A DNA stretch of 33,977 nt from CAKUFA01 sp963618735 (GCA_963618735.1 CAVEUM010000021.1:1-33977); one strand, 5' to 3'. Shown: positions 24,043 to 31,641, counted from the stretch's first letter. The notes: a model not told the origin generated them from the sequence alone. Translations and numbers: made by a program.

Positions 24043-24864
24043 TTAGCAATGTTCGACCACTTCGACGGCGCCGTCAAGGCAGTCACCGGAAAAGCTCTCG
24101 ATTTGTCCCGCGTCACAGGCCTTGGCAAGGTCAGGATTGATGGGGATCTGCGCCAGAAGGGGCAGCGAGTAGGTCTGCGCCACCTGCAGCGTCTTGCCTT
24201 CACCAAAAGGATACAGCTTTTTGCCGCAGTCCGGGCAGGCCATGTAGCTCATGTTTTCCACCAGGCCAAGCACGGGGATATTCATCATCCGCGCCATTTT
24301 CACGGCCTTTTCCACAATCATGCCCACCAGCTCCTGAGGGCTGGTCACGATGATAATGCCGCTCACCGGCAGGCTCTGGAACACGGTCAGCGGAACGTCA
24401 CCCGTTCCCGGAGGCATATCGACAAACATATAGTCCACATCCCCCCAGCACACGTCCGACCAGAACTGCTTCACCGTGCCGGAAATCAGACTTCCGCGCC
24501 AAACCACGGGGTCTGTGTCGTGCTCCAGAAGAAGATTGGTGCTCATGATCTTGATCCCTGTGGACGTTTCCTCCGGGAGGATGCCGTCATCATTTCCCAC
24601 GGCACGCTCGTTTACACCGAACATCTTCGGCACAGAGGGTCCCGTAATATCCGCATCCAGCACGGCTGTCTGATAGCCGCGGCGCCGCATGAGCGTTGCC
24701 ATCAGCCCCGTGACCAGGCTCTTGCCCACGCCGCCCTTGCCGCTTACCACGGCAATGACCTTTTTCACATGACTGGCGGCATTCTGTGGTGCCAGCAGGC
24801 TTTCCGGCTTTGCGGAAGCGCACTTGCTCGAGCATGTGGAGCAATCGTGCGTACATTCTGCCAT
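24043..24864 (-). CDS. mrp: Mrp/NBP35-type Fe-S cluster carrier ATPase
   Basis: 273 residues from ATG 24864, with GAGG eight bases upstream; a GTG at 24873 lies within that site. Deviant Walker A SGKGGVGKS (41-49), Asp in LDADITGPS, FVDMPPGTGD (148-156) and CPDC (210-213), the bridging-cluster motif of Mrp/Nbp35/ApbC proteins. The N-terminus adds a compact CxxxCxxCxxxC group (Cys 4, 8, 11, 15), comparable to the N-terminal cluster of NBP35 and often missing in bacterial Mrp. It would bind a 4Fe-4S cluster and transfer it to apo-proteins. It is transcribed ahead of the cysteine desulfurase. A weak promoter (TTGGCT, 17 bases, CATAAA at 25028-25000 on the minus strand) is the best I can find. 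Confidence 0.9.
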   Translation of the reverse strand: MAECTHDCSTCSSKCASAKPESLLAPQNAASHVKKVIAVVSGKGGVGKSLVTGLMATLMRRRGYQTAVLDADITGPSVPKMFGVNERAVGNDDGILPEETSTGIKIMSTNLLLEHDTDPVVWRGSLISGTVKQFWSDVCWGDVDYMFVDMPPGTGDVPLTVFQSLPVSGIIIVTSPQELVGMIVEKAVKMARMMNIPVLGLVENMSYMACPDCGKKLYPFGEGKTLQVAQTYSLPLLAQIPINPDLAKACDAGQIESFSGDCLDGAVEVVEHC

Positions 24865-25056
24865 TGTTCTCACCTCGACATTGTTTCGCGCCCGCCACGT
24901 TCAATGACGTGCAGGAACGCTTCTCCTTGCATTTCGACAGGGAAGTGTCTTTTCCTGCAAAAACACGCCTTGCGGGATGATATTCACGCTTTCTCACGTT
25001 TTATGAGTGAGGGATTTTGTCCAGCCAATTTTCAGCCCTCCGCAGGGAATTCTTCC

Positions 25057-25085
25057 TTGCATCTCCGCCATGAAACGTGTACAAT
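25057..25085 (+). promoter_or_regulatory. Promoter of the peptidoglycan-binding lipoprotein gene
   Basis: TTGCAT (25057-25062), a 17-base spacer and TACAAT (25080-25085), about 50 bases before the start codon. Confidence 0.65.
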
Positions 25086-25135
25086 ATATATTGAGGTGGT
25101 TTACCCGCCTCGCATGAGGAGAGAGGTGTATCCCA

Positions 25136-27094
25136 ATGATCAAAAAGAACAACGTCGGAAAGGTGCTGGCGCTTATTGGTATTCTGGCGCTGTGCCTTCT
25201 GCTTTCCGGCTGCTATGTGCCGCCGGATGAAATAACCAGTAACACGGAAAATCTCACCGTGGGGTCGAATAATCTTCCCTTCCAAACCCTCGCCCCTGCC
25301 ACTGCCACCACCGCGCCCACGGCAACCCCCACCCCTTATGCAGGAACCCAGGGCGGCAATACAGGCAACAGCGGCACCCAGCCCACCATTAACTGGAACG
25401 ACGACTGGGGCACCGGTTCCACTTCATCCCCCACGAACACAGGCAGTGCCTCCACCACCACGGCAGGCTCGACCATTTCCATCATCACCCCCACCCCGAA
25501 GGCTACCAGCACAACCAGCAGCTCGTCTTCCGCAACGGCAACCCCTGCAAGCACCACCTTAAAGAAAGGCTCCACCGGCTCCGACGTGCGCACCATGCAA
25601 AAGCGTCTGAAAGAGCTTGGCTACCTGTCAGGCAGTGCGGATGGTGACTTCGGCACCGCCACCGAGGAAGCCGTGAAGGCCTTCCAGAAGGCCAATGGCC
25701 TGACCGTAGATGGCAAAGCAGGCACAAAGACCCTGCAAAAGCTTTATTCTGACAGCGCTGTGAAGGCCAGCTCATCCTCCAGCAGCAGCAGCAGCAACAC
25801 CACCCCGAAAAAGACAGCCACCCCCACCCCCAAGAAAACCGCGACACCGACTCCAAAGAAAACAGCAACACCCACCCCCAAGCCTACCGCCACCCCCGAC
25901 CTGAGCAAGGCCACCTATCTGCAGAGCGGCTCCAGCGGCAAAAAGGTGAAGCAGCTCCAGCAGCGCCTGATTGACCTTGGCTGGCTGGACGGCACCGCCG
26001 ATGGCGAGTACGGCGGCGCAACAGAAGCGGCCGTCAAGGCCTTCCAGAAGAAGATGGGACTTTGGAGCGATGGCATCGCTGGCCCGGACACCCAGGCCAA
26101 GCTGTATTCCAGCAGTGCGGCCAAGTCTTCCACCCCTGCAGCATCCATTGGCAAAACCCTTGAGGAAGGCATGAACGGCGATGATGTCCGCGCCCTGCAG
26201 AAACGCCTGAAGACACTTGGCTACTACAGCGGCACCGTTGATGGTGATTATGGCAGCGGCACCGTTGAGGCGGTGAAAGCTTTCCAGCGCGCCAACGGTC
26301 TGACCGTGGACGGCAAGGCAGGAACCAGAACCCTGAATGCCATTTACAATGACGGCGCGTCTTCTTCCTCTTCTTCCTCTTCTTCCTCCTCCAACTCCTC
26401 TTCCGGCAGCTCTTCTTCCACAGAGTACACCACCCTGCAGGAAGGCGATGAATCCTCCGCTGTGAAAAAGCTCCAGCAGGCGCTCAAGAAGCTAGGCTTC
26501 TACACGGGTTCCGTCGATGGAAAATACGGCAGCGGCACCACCGATGCCGTCCGTGATTTCCAGAAGGCCAACAACCTGACCGTGGATGGCAAGGCGGGGA
26601 ACGCCACCCAGCAGCTGCTGTACAGCAGCAATGCCAACTCCGCCACCACCTATGCCACCATTCGTGAATATGACGAGGGCACCGCAGTCAAGAATCTGCA
26701 GTCTGCCCTGTCTCAGCTGGGCTACTATGACGGCAAAATTGACGGCATCTACGGCGAAACCACCAAGGATGCTGTTCGCGCTTTCCAAATCAACAATAAC
26801 CTGTCCACGGTGGACGGCGTAGCAGGCAACAAGACCCTGCAAAAGCTGTACTCTTCCTCTGCTAAGTCTGCCAGTGCTCCCAACACGAACTACACCACCC
26901 TCCGCAAGGGCGACAAGGGTGACGATGTGGTGCAGCTGCAGGATGTACTGGTGCAGAAGGGTTATCTCTCCACCGTTACAGGCGTGTATGATGACGCGAC
27001 CGTCACCGCCGTGAAGAACTACCAGCGGAACAACGGTCTCAGCGTCGATGGCTCCGCAGGGGCTGAAACGCTGACAAAGCTCTACGGAAACTGA
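25136..27094 (+). CDS. Lipoprotein with six peptidoglycan-binding (PG_binding_1) repeats
   Basis: 652 residues. Signal peptide with a lipobox LSGC (Cys 26), so it is anchored to the outer face of the membrane. A Thr/Pro/Ser-rich stalk (about 30-140) follows. Six copies of a roughly 65-residue PG_binding_1 domain come next, at about 141-204, 260-324, 340-404, 431-495, 507-571 and 586-650. Each has the pattern V..LQ..L..LGY..G..DG.YG..T..AV..FQ...GL..DG.AG..T...LY. Linkers are poly-Ser or TPKKTATP repeats, and codons there are strongly repetitive. There is no hydrolase, transpeptidase or other catalytic domain, so it would tether membrane to wall or act as a wall scaffold. Related repeats usually sit on autolysins or spore-cortex enzymes. 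It is alone between its promoter and a terminator. Confidence 0.92.
   Translation: MIKKNNVGKVLALIGILALCLLLSGCYVPPDEITSNTENLTVGSNNLPFQTLAPATATTAPTATPTPYAGTQGGNTGNSGTQPTINWNDDWGTGSTSSPTNTGSASTTTAGSTISIITPTPKATSTTSSSSSATATPASTTLKKGSTGSDVRTMQKRLKELGYLSGSADGDFGTATEEAVKAFQKANGLTVDGKAGTKTLQKLYSDSAVKASSSSSSSSSNTTPKKTATPTPKKTATPTPKKTATPTPKPTATPDLSKATYLQSGSSGKKVKQLQQRLIDLGWLDGTADGEYGGATEAAVKAFQKKMGLWSDGIAGPDTQAKLYSSSAAKSSTPAASIGKTLEEGMNGDDVRALQKRLKTLGYYSGTVDGDYGSGTVEAVKAFQRANGLTVDGKAGTRTLNAIYNDGASSSSSSSSSSSNSSSGSSSSTEYTTLQEGDESSAVKKLQQALKKLGFYTGSVDGKYGSGTTDAVRDFQKANNLTVDGKAGNATQQLLYSSNANSATTYATIREYDEGTAVKNLQSALSQLGYYDGKIDGIYGETTKDAVRAFQINNNLSTVDGVAGNKTLQKLYSSSAKSASAPNTNYTTLRKGDKGDDVVQLQDVLVQKGYLSTVTGVYDDATVTAVKNYQRNNGLSVDGSAGAETLTKLYGN
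25790..25895 (+). repeat. TPKKTATP linker repeat in the lipoprotein gene
   Basis: Near-identical 24-base units (ACCCCCAAGAAAACCGC-type) encode three to four TPKKTATP linkers between the first and second peptidoglycan-binding domains. It is prone to slippage and length variation. Confidence 0.8.
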
Positions 27095-27102
27095 AGAAAG
27101 CG

Positions 27103-27138
27103 GCTCATGTGTATGAAAGATGACACATGAGCTTTTTT
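27103..27138 (+). terminator. Terminator of the lipoprotein gene
   Basis: GCTCATGTGT (27103-27112) pairs with ACACATGAGC (27123-27132), followed by six T. Confidence 0.93.
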
Positions 27139-27185
27139 GTTTGAAACGACTCAGGATACGCCGAAAATTACATATCGCCGCATTA

Positions 27186-27214
27186 TTGACAAATTAACAA
27201 CAAAGTCGTATACT
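27186..27214 (+). promoter_or_regulatory. Strong promoter of the exported split-barrel gene
   Basis: TTGACA (27186-27191), 17 bases and TATACT (27209-27214), nearly consensus, about 52 bases before the ATG. Confidence 0.85.
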
Positions 27215-27266
27215 AGCTCCAGCGCCTGACGAAAGATTCTCACGCCAGGCAGAAAGAGGCGTTACA

Positions 27267-28355
27267 ATGAAAACTCGTACACGGTTAACCGCACTGCTGG
27301 CAGCAGCAACCATGGCTCTTCCTATGGTCGCCATGGCAGAAATCACGGATGAAGAGGGCGCGGCATGGGCCGAGGCTCACGGTTATGTCAAGATGGAAAC
27401 AGACGTGGTCACCTCTGCTACCGAGAAGAAGGTTGGCGGCGTGAACTACGGTGCAATCGAATGGGACAGCGACCTGCAGGTTGCTGCCGTGCGTGAATTC
27501 CTCAAGGGCGGCAAGTATCTGGGCGATGCTTCCTATGCGCAGGATGAAACGGGCTACAACTACCGCGAAATGTATCAGCTGGCCACCAGCCGCAACAATG
27601 TCCCCTCCAATACCAACCTGGAGATGGTGCTGGACGCAAGCAACCTGCACCTGCTGGGCGTATCTGAAGCAGGCACCGGCAAGACGCAGGACTTCCAGGA
27701 CAACCCCAAGGTGTCCGTCAGCTGGGTGCGTCAGCTCCGTGAGGAAGAGGAAAACACCTACAACTATTATTGCTCCTACGGCGTGCAGTACAACGGCACG
27801 GTGAAGGTCTACACGGTGGATGATCTGGCCACGGAAGAAGGCCAGGCAGCCCTGCTGAACCTGTATGACAAGTATTATCCCACCCTTGCTTCCAGCTGGG
27901 CAACCTACAGCGCCAAGTTCGCCGATGCTGCTGATGCTGATGCCGTGAAGGAAGCCAAGCTGGCCTACATCACCAGCGCACTGAACGCCGGCTCCATGGT
28001 CATCTATGAGATCATCCCTGACAGCATTGTCATTACCGCTCCCTTCCTGATGAACATGTCCCCCACCATGGCCAATGGCGCCAAGTTCACCACCGTGCAG
28101 GAAGGTGAAGACAAGTACGCCTACGACCTTTGCCTGTCCGACAGCTTCATTGACAAGCTCATCGAGTACAAGAACGCGTACATGGCCACCGAGGAAGGTG
28201 CCGCCGCTGTGACGGAGTACTATTCTTCCGCCATGTATCAGCAGCTGGATCAGTACTGCGCGGCCTATGGTGCATCCACCAGCCTGGAGCTGGCACAGAA
28301 GACCGACAACGCTGCCGGCCTGAAGACCCAGACCACCTGGAAACCCGCGGAGTAA
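27267..28355 (+). CDS. Exported protein resembling pyridoxamine-5'-phosphate oxidase (split-barrel) proteins
   Basis: 362 residues after AAAGAGG. Signal peptide residues 1-24 ending AMA before EI; no lipobox. The region of about residues 60-175 reads like an FMN-binding split barrel. It has an A-T-S-x-N-x-V-P-x-x-x-x-L-E-M-V-L-D start, then a strand LHLLGVSEAGTGKTQDF, then NPKVSVSWVR and later YGVQYNGTVKVYT. This mirrors the order of PNPOx-like proteins (G.P....v..d..l.f.T....K...l..NP.V.v). The rest (about 175-362) is a helical region and a second strand-rich part (MVIYEIIPDSIVI) plus a C-terminal tail. Members of the family are normally cytosolic. Residues for flavin binding cannot be judged by eye. 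The signal peptide is certain; the fold is a moderate guess. Confidence 0.6.
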   Translation: MKTRTRLTALLAAATMALPMVAMAEITDEEGAAWAEAHGYVKMETDVVTSATEKKVGGVNYGAIEWDSDLQVAAVREFLKGGKYLGDASYAQDETGYNYREMYQLATSRNNVPSNTNLEMVLDASNLHLLGVSEAGTGKTQDFQDNPKVSVSWVRQLREEEENTYNYYCSYGVQYNGTVKVYTVDDLATEEGQAALLNLYDKYYPTLASSWATYSAKFADAADADAVKEAKLAYITSALNAGSMVIYEIIPDSIVITAPFLMNMSPTMANGAKFTTVQEGEDKYAYDLCLSDSFIDKLIEYKNAYMATEEGAAAVTEYYSSAMYQQLDQYCAAYGASTSLELAQKTDNAAGLKTQTTWKPAE

Positions 28356-28368
28356 TGCGATTTTCGGG

Positions 28369-28406
28369 AGGAGGCTTTTCTGAGAAAGGCCTCCTTCTTC
28401 TTTTTT
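28369..28406 (+). terminator. Terminator of the exported split-barrel gene
   Basis: AGGAGGC (28369-28375) pairs with GCCTCCT (28389-28395), followed by TCTTCTTTTTT. Confidence 0.85.
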
Positions 28407-28528
28407 GGAAAAACGAAATTTGCAGGAGGGCGGCTGTTCTGAAAAAACCTCCTTCCGCGCCTTCCTCGAAAAGCGAACAGGAAAAAGCCATGGGCAAAGG
28501 CTTTATGGAGCGAAGGAAATCAACAAAA

Positions 28529-28570
28529 AGGTGCTGTTGCAAAATCGATGTTCTGCAACAGCACCTTCTT
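28529..28570. terminator. Bidirectional terminator-like hairpin
   Basis: AGGTGCTGTTGCA (28529-28541) pairs perfectly with TGCAACAGCACCT (28554-28566) across a 12-base loop. T-rich sequence follows on the plus strand and TTTTTG on the minus strand. No gene ends right next to it, so it may back up the flanking terminators. Confidence 0.75.
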
Positions 28571-28740
28571 TATCAGCCCCGTCAGGAAGAAGCCGCATGA
28601 ATGAACAGCTTGTGCCGATGACCGCCGCGCTGTGTATCGGATGGCCTGTCCATGTACACTGGCAGCGCAAGGGCTCAATACATGTACTGAATGGGGAAAC
28701 CATGAAGCACTGCCGAAAAAAAGCAGCGCAAGATAGGCAT

Positions 28741-28767
28741 AAAAAAACCTGATCGCAAGGATCAGGT
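28741..28767 (-). terminator. Terminator of the tRNA operon
   Basis: On the minus strand ACCTGATC, loop CTTGC, GATCAGGT, then seven T. It begins eight bases beyond the last tRNA. Confidence 0.93.
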
Positions 28768-28774
28768 ATCAAGC

Positions 28775-28848
28775 TGGAGCGGGTGATGGGAATCGGACCC
28801 ACGTGACCAGCTTGGAAGGCTGGGGCTCTACCATTGAGCTACACCCGC
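28775..28848 (-). tRNA. tRNA-Gly (anticodon TCC)
   Basis: Full cloverleaf on the minus strand. Acceptor GCGGGTG/CACCCGC, D arm AGCTC...GAGC, anticodon stem CCAGC around loop CTTCCAA (TCC), T arm GTGGG-TCCGATT-CCCAT, and encoded CCA. Last gene of the tRNA cluster. Confidence 0.96.
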
Positions 28849-28857
28849 ATAAAAAAT

Positions 28858-28933
28858 TGGAGCGGTAGACGGGGCTCGGACCCGCGACCTCCACCTTGGC
28901 AAGGTGGCGCTCTACCAACTGAGCTACTACCGC
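28858..28933 (-). tRNA. tRNA-Gly (anticodon GCC)
   Basis: Acceptor GCGGTAG/CTACCGC, anticodon stem CCACC around TTGCCAA (GCC), T arm GCGGG-TCCGAGC-CCCGT, and encoded CCA. Nine bases separate it from the other Gly tRNA, so two glycine isoacceptors are adjacent. Confidence 0.96.
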
Positions 28934-28971
28934 ATATCCCGCAAACAACTACGGGGGTTTAGGGAAACGAG

Positions 28972-29052
28972 TGCGGGCGAAGAGACTTGAACTCATACGC
29001 CTTACGGCACCAGATCCTAAGTCTGGCGCGTCTGCCATTCCGCCACGCCCGC
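28972..29052 (-). tRNA. tRNA-Leu (anticodon TAG)
   Basis: Class II tRNA with a variable arm (TGCCGTAAGGCGT region). Acceptor GCGGGCG/CGCCCGC, anticodon stem CCAGA around CTTAGGA (TAG), discriminator A. CCA is not encoded. Confidence 0.95.
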
Positions 29053-29083
29053 TTGTTGCCCCGGGTCAGAGGCAGATGGGATG

Positions 29084-29156
29084 TGACCCATTGGAGATTC
29101 GAACTCCAGACACCTTGATTAAAAGTCAAGTGCTCTGCCAACTGAGCTAATGGGTC
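29084..29156 (-). tRNA. tRNA-Lys (anticodon TTT)
   Basis: Acceptor GACCCAT/ATGGGTC, anticodon stem CTTGA around CTTTTAA (TTT), T arm CTGGA-GTTCGAA-TCTCC, discriminator A. CCA is not encoded. Confidence 0.96.
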
Positions 29157-29163
29157 ATACATG

Positions 29164-29235
29164 CTGGGGTGGCAGGGCTCGAACCTGCGCGTGCGGGAGT
29201 CAAAGTCCCGTGCCTTACCACTTGGCTACACCCCA
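29164..29235 (-). tRNA. tRNA-Gln (anticodon TTG)
   Basis: Acceptor TGGGGTG/CACCCCA, anticodon stem CGGGA around CTTTGAC (TTG), T arm GCAGG-TTCGAGC-CCTGC, discriminator G. CCA is not encoded. Confidence 0.95.
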
Positions 29236-29292
29236 ACGCAGGACAGGAACCGTGCCGCGCATCGCAGCAGACCAATGGGGAAAAGAAAAAAA

Positions 29293-29368
29293 TGGGGTGA
29301 GTAGTGGGATTCGAACCCACGGCATCCAGAGCCACAATCTGGCGCTCTACCGCTGAACTATACCCACC
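29293..29368 (-). tRNA. tRNA-His (anticodon GTG)
   Basis: The extra G at position -1 pairs with the discriminator C, the hallmark of tRNA-His. Anticodon stem CCAGA around TTGTGGC (GTG), T arm GTGGG-TTCGAAT-CCCAC, and encoded CCA. Confidence 0.95.
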
Positions 29369-29374
29369 ATAATG

Positions 29375-29448
<74 letters not shown>

Positions 29449-29520
29449 AGGGTGCAGTCAAGTTCCTCCCAGGAACATTGGCGTGTACAGGTAACTTTCG
29501 TTTCCTGCTGACAAGGTAGG

Positions 29521-29549
29521 ATTATATCATGTTTGGTGCCCCATGTCAA
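29521..29549 (-). promoter_or_regulatory. Consensus promoter of the tRNA operon
   Basis: On the minus strand TTGACA (29549-29544), 17 bases and TATAAT (29526-29521): a perfect sigma-A consensus, as expected for stable RNA. About 65-70 bases of leader precede tRNA-Arg. Confidence 0.95.
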
Positions 29550-29582
29550 GCATTTTTGGAAAATTCGCATTTTTTCTGATAG

Positions 29583-29614
29583 AAAAAACCGCCGGGCACT
29601 CTTCTGCCCAGCGG
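29583..29614 (-). terminator. Terminator of the DEAD-box helicase gene
   Basis: On the minus strand CCGCTGGGCA and TGCCCGGCGG (one mismatch) with a GAAGAG loop, then TTTTTT. It lies just past the stop codon and just upstream of the tRNA promoter. Confidence 0.9.
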
Positions 29615-29622
29615 ATTTGCCA

Positions 29623-30822
29623 TTATACATTTTCAAAGAAAGCCTCGCCGTCTTCCTTGCAGAGCACTTCTGCTTCATTGAAGTGCAGGGGCAGGGGTTT
29701 GGCAATCATGTACTTCAGGATTTCATCCATGCGGACGCTTTCCTGGAAGGTCACCAGAGAGAAGCTGACACCGTGCTTGTGGGCACGTCCCGTGCGGCCA
29801 ATGCGGTGCAGATAATATTCATTCTCCGTAGGCAGGTCAAAATTGATGACTGCCTCCACATCGTCCACATCAATGCCGCGGGCGGCCACATCCGTGGCAA
29901 TCAGAATCGGGAACTTGCCGCGGCGGAAATCATTCATCACCACATTTCGCTGGCTCTGCTTCACATCGCCATGGATGCACTCTGCCTGGTAGCCTTCCTT
30001 CTTCAGTCGGCTGGTGAGCTTATCCGTCATAAACTTCGTGTTGCAGAAGATCATGATGCGGCCGTACACATCCGCGTCCAGCAGATACAGCAGGTGCTCG
30101 ATCTTCCGATCCGGCTCGGTGGAGATGACGTACTGAGCAATCTGCGGACGGTCTGCCTTGGTGGCCGCCACGGTGATTTCCACCGGCTCATGCTGGTACT
30201 TCCACGCGATGGTCAGCACATCCTGATTGGTGGTGGCGGAAAAGAGCACCAGCTGACGGTCGCTGGGCGTGGACTCAATGATCTTGGTCACGTCCTTCAC
30301 GAAGCCCATGTTCAGCATTTCGTCTGCTTCGTCCAGCACCATGGTATGCACGGCATCCAGGTGCAAATTGCCGCGATTCATGTGATCCAGCAGGCGGCCG
30401 GGGGTCGCGACAACGATCTGCGGCTTCCGCCTGATGGCGCTTTCCTGCTTCACGATAGGCTGTCCGCCGTAAAGCACAGCAATGCGCGCGCCCTTGATGT
30501 ACTTGGCCAGCTTCGTCAGCTCATCGCCGATTTGCAGCGCCAGTTCGCGGGTAGGTGCCAGCACCACAGACTGCACACGGCTGTCCTTCAGGGAGATATA
30601 CTCCAGCAGCGGAATGCCGAAGGCGCAGGTTTTGCCCGTGCCCGTGGGGGCAATGGCGTTAATATCTGCCCAGGACATCATCAGCGGAATGGTCTTCGCC
30701 TGCACGGTGGAAGGGGCAGTAAAGCCCATATCCTTCACGGCATGCAGTACCTCATCGCTCAGATCCATTTCCTCAAAGGATGTCGGGAGGGTCTCAGATG
30801 TTGGGATTGTTTCTTCAGCCAA
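29623..30822 (-). CDS. DEAD-box ATP-dependent RNA helicase
   Basis: 399 residues starting with TTG at 30822, seven bases after AAAGGAG; no better ATG exists nearby. All core motifs are present: Q motif (PSTVQAKTIP), I (APTGTGKT), Ia (PTRELALQ), II (DEAD), III (SATT), IV (IMIFCNTK), V (ATDVAARGIDV) and VI (HRIGRTGRA). It ends soon after motif VI with only a short acidic tail, so it lacks the basic C-terminal RNA-binding extension of CshA or DeaD. It would be a minimal RhlE-like helicase for ribosome assembly or mRNA turnover. It follows the TSCPD gene by 30 bases and may share its transcript. Confidence 0.93.
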   Translation of the reverse strand: MAEETIPTSETLPTSFEEMDLSDEVLHAVKDMGFTAPSTVQAKTIPLMMSWADINAIAPTGTGKTCAFGIPLLEYISLKDSRVQSVVLAPTRELALQIGDELTKLAKYIKGARIAVLYGGQPIVKQESAIRRKPQIVVATPGRLLDHMNRGNLHLDAVHTMVLDEADEMLNMGFVKDVTKIIESTPSDRQLVLFSATTNQDVLTIAWKYQHEPVEITVAATKADRPQIAQYVISTEPDRKIEHLLYLLDADVYGRIMIFCNTKFMTDKLTSRLKKEGYQAECIHGDVKQSQRNVVMNDFRRGKFPILIATDVAARGIDVDDVEAVINFDLPTENEYYLHRIGRTGRAHKHGVSFSLVTFQESVRMDEILKYMIAKPLPLHFNEAEVLCKEDGEAFFENV

Positions 30823-30852
30823 AGGGAATCTCCTTTCGATTTGCAGAGAAGA

Positions 30853-31092
30853 TCAGTCCTGATAGGCACGAATGGCCTTCGACAGCTGATCCGGGCAGGA
30901 CGTATCGCCGCGGCAGGGGACACCCTCCAGACGGGCGGCCACATCCTCAGCCTTCTGGCCAACGACCATGCGTGCAAGGCCCTCCGTGTTACCCTTGCAG
31001 CCGCGGGTGAACTTGCAATAGGTAATAATGCCATCCTGGATTTCCAGATCGATCTGGGTAGAGCAGGTGCCGTGTGTCTTATAGGTAAACAT
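30853..31092 (-). CDS. TSCPD-domain protein (TIGR03905-like)
   Basis: About 80 residues from ATG 31092 (MFTYKTHGTC). An ATG at 31104 is only a few bases after AAAGG and less likely, and longer starts reach into noncoding sequence. Conserved elements: THGTCSTQI, FTRGCKGNTEGL and the C-terminal TSCPDQLSKAI that names the domain. The four to five cysteines (C10, C31, C36, C64, C69 by position in the motifs) suggest metal binding. The same domain ends B12-dependent ribonucleotide reductases, but this stand-alone form has no known function. It lies between ridA and the helicase on one strand. Confidence 0.82.
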   Translation of the reverse strand: MFTYKTHGTCSTQIDLEIQDGIITYCKFTRGCKGNTEGLARMVVGQKAEDVAARLEGVPCRGDTSCPDQLSKAIRAYQD

Positions 31093-31182
31093 GCGCGTGT
31101 TCATCCTTTCTTGCTTGTATAACAAAAGTGATTTCGACACAGCCATAGAAAATTCCTGCATCAACACTGGCAGGGAGAAGAA

Positions 31183-31551
31183 TTACAGTTCTGCCACAGC
31201 CTCAATTTCGCAAAGCACACCCTTGGGCAGATCCTTCACCGCGCAGCAGCTGCGGGCAGGCTTGCTGACAAAATACTTTTCGTACACCGCGTTAAAGGCT
31301 GCGAAATTGCTCATATCGCTCAGAAAGCAGGTGGTTTTGACCACGTTGGCAAGCTTGGTTCCGCCAGCCTCCAGCACGGCAGAAACGTTCTTGCAGCTCT
31401 GCTCCGCCTGGGCGGTAATACCCTCGGGGATTTCGCCGTTTGCAGGATTGACGGGAATCTGGCCGGAGCAGTAGACCATCTGACCGGAAATCATTCCCTG
31501 GGAGTACGGGCCGATGGCCGCAGGGGCAAGGGGCGTAGAAATCGTTTTCAT
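31183..31551 (-). CDS. ridA: RidA family enamine/imine deaminase
   Basis: 123 residues from ATG 31551; the longer frame upstream is noncoding leader. Family signatures: IGPYSQG near residue 15, CSGQIPVNP, FLSDMSNFAAFNAVY, and the C-terminal PARSCCAVKDLPKGVLCEIEAVA containing the catalytic Arg and Glu. It hydrolyses reactive 2-aminoacrylate and other imines released by PLP enzymes, protecting them from damage. It has its own strong promoter and could be the first gene of a ridA-TSCPD-helicase transcript. The gap of about 90 bases to the TSCPD gene contains no obvious terminator. Confidence 0.93.
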   Translation of the reverse strand: MKTISTPLAPAAIGPYSQGMISGQMVYCSGQIPVNPANGEIPEGITAQAEQSCKNVSAVLEAGGTKLANVVKTTCFLSDMSNFAAFNAVYEKYFVSKPARSCCAVKDLPKGVLCEIEAVAEL

Positions 31552-31612
31552 GATGGATAACATCCTTTCATCATCAATGAGAATGCATAAACTGCACGAT
31601 TTTCCCAATCGG

Positions 31613-31641
31613 ATTATAACACTTTCCCTGTGAACGTGCAA
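31613..31641 (-). promoter_or_regulatory. ridA: Promoter of ridA
   Basis: On the minus strand TTGCAC (31641-31636), 17 bases and TATAAT (31618-31613), about 62 bases before the ATG. Confidence 0.85.

Larger units (their letters stand above)
28356..28774. other. Intergenic stretch with several hairpins and no convincing gene
   Basis: About 420 bases between the exported split-barrel gene and the tRNA cluster. It holds the terminator at 28369-28406, weaker hairpins at 28424-28453 (AGGAGG/CCTCCT) and 28484-28504 (AAAGCC/GGCTTT), the strong bidirectional hairpin at 28529-28570 and the tRNA terminator at 28741-28767. Short open frames (for example the 51-codon frame from 28597) lack a good ribosome site and resemble nothing I know. 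Confidence 0.6.

Noticed and set aside
24590..24997. A 135-codon minus-strand frame upstream of and overlapping mrp
   Set aside because: Most of it overlaps mrp in another frame, it has no motif, and the upstream part is Arg/Lys-rich noncoding sequence.
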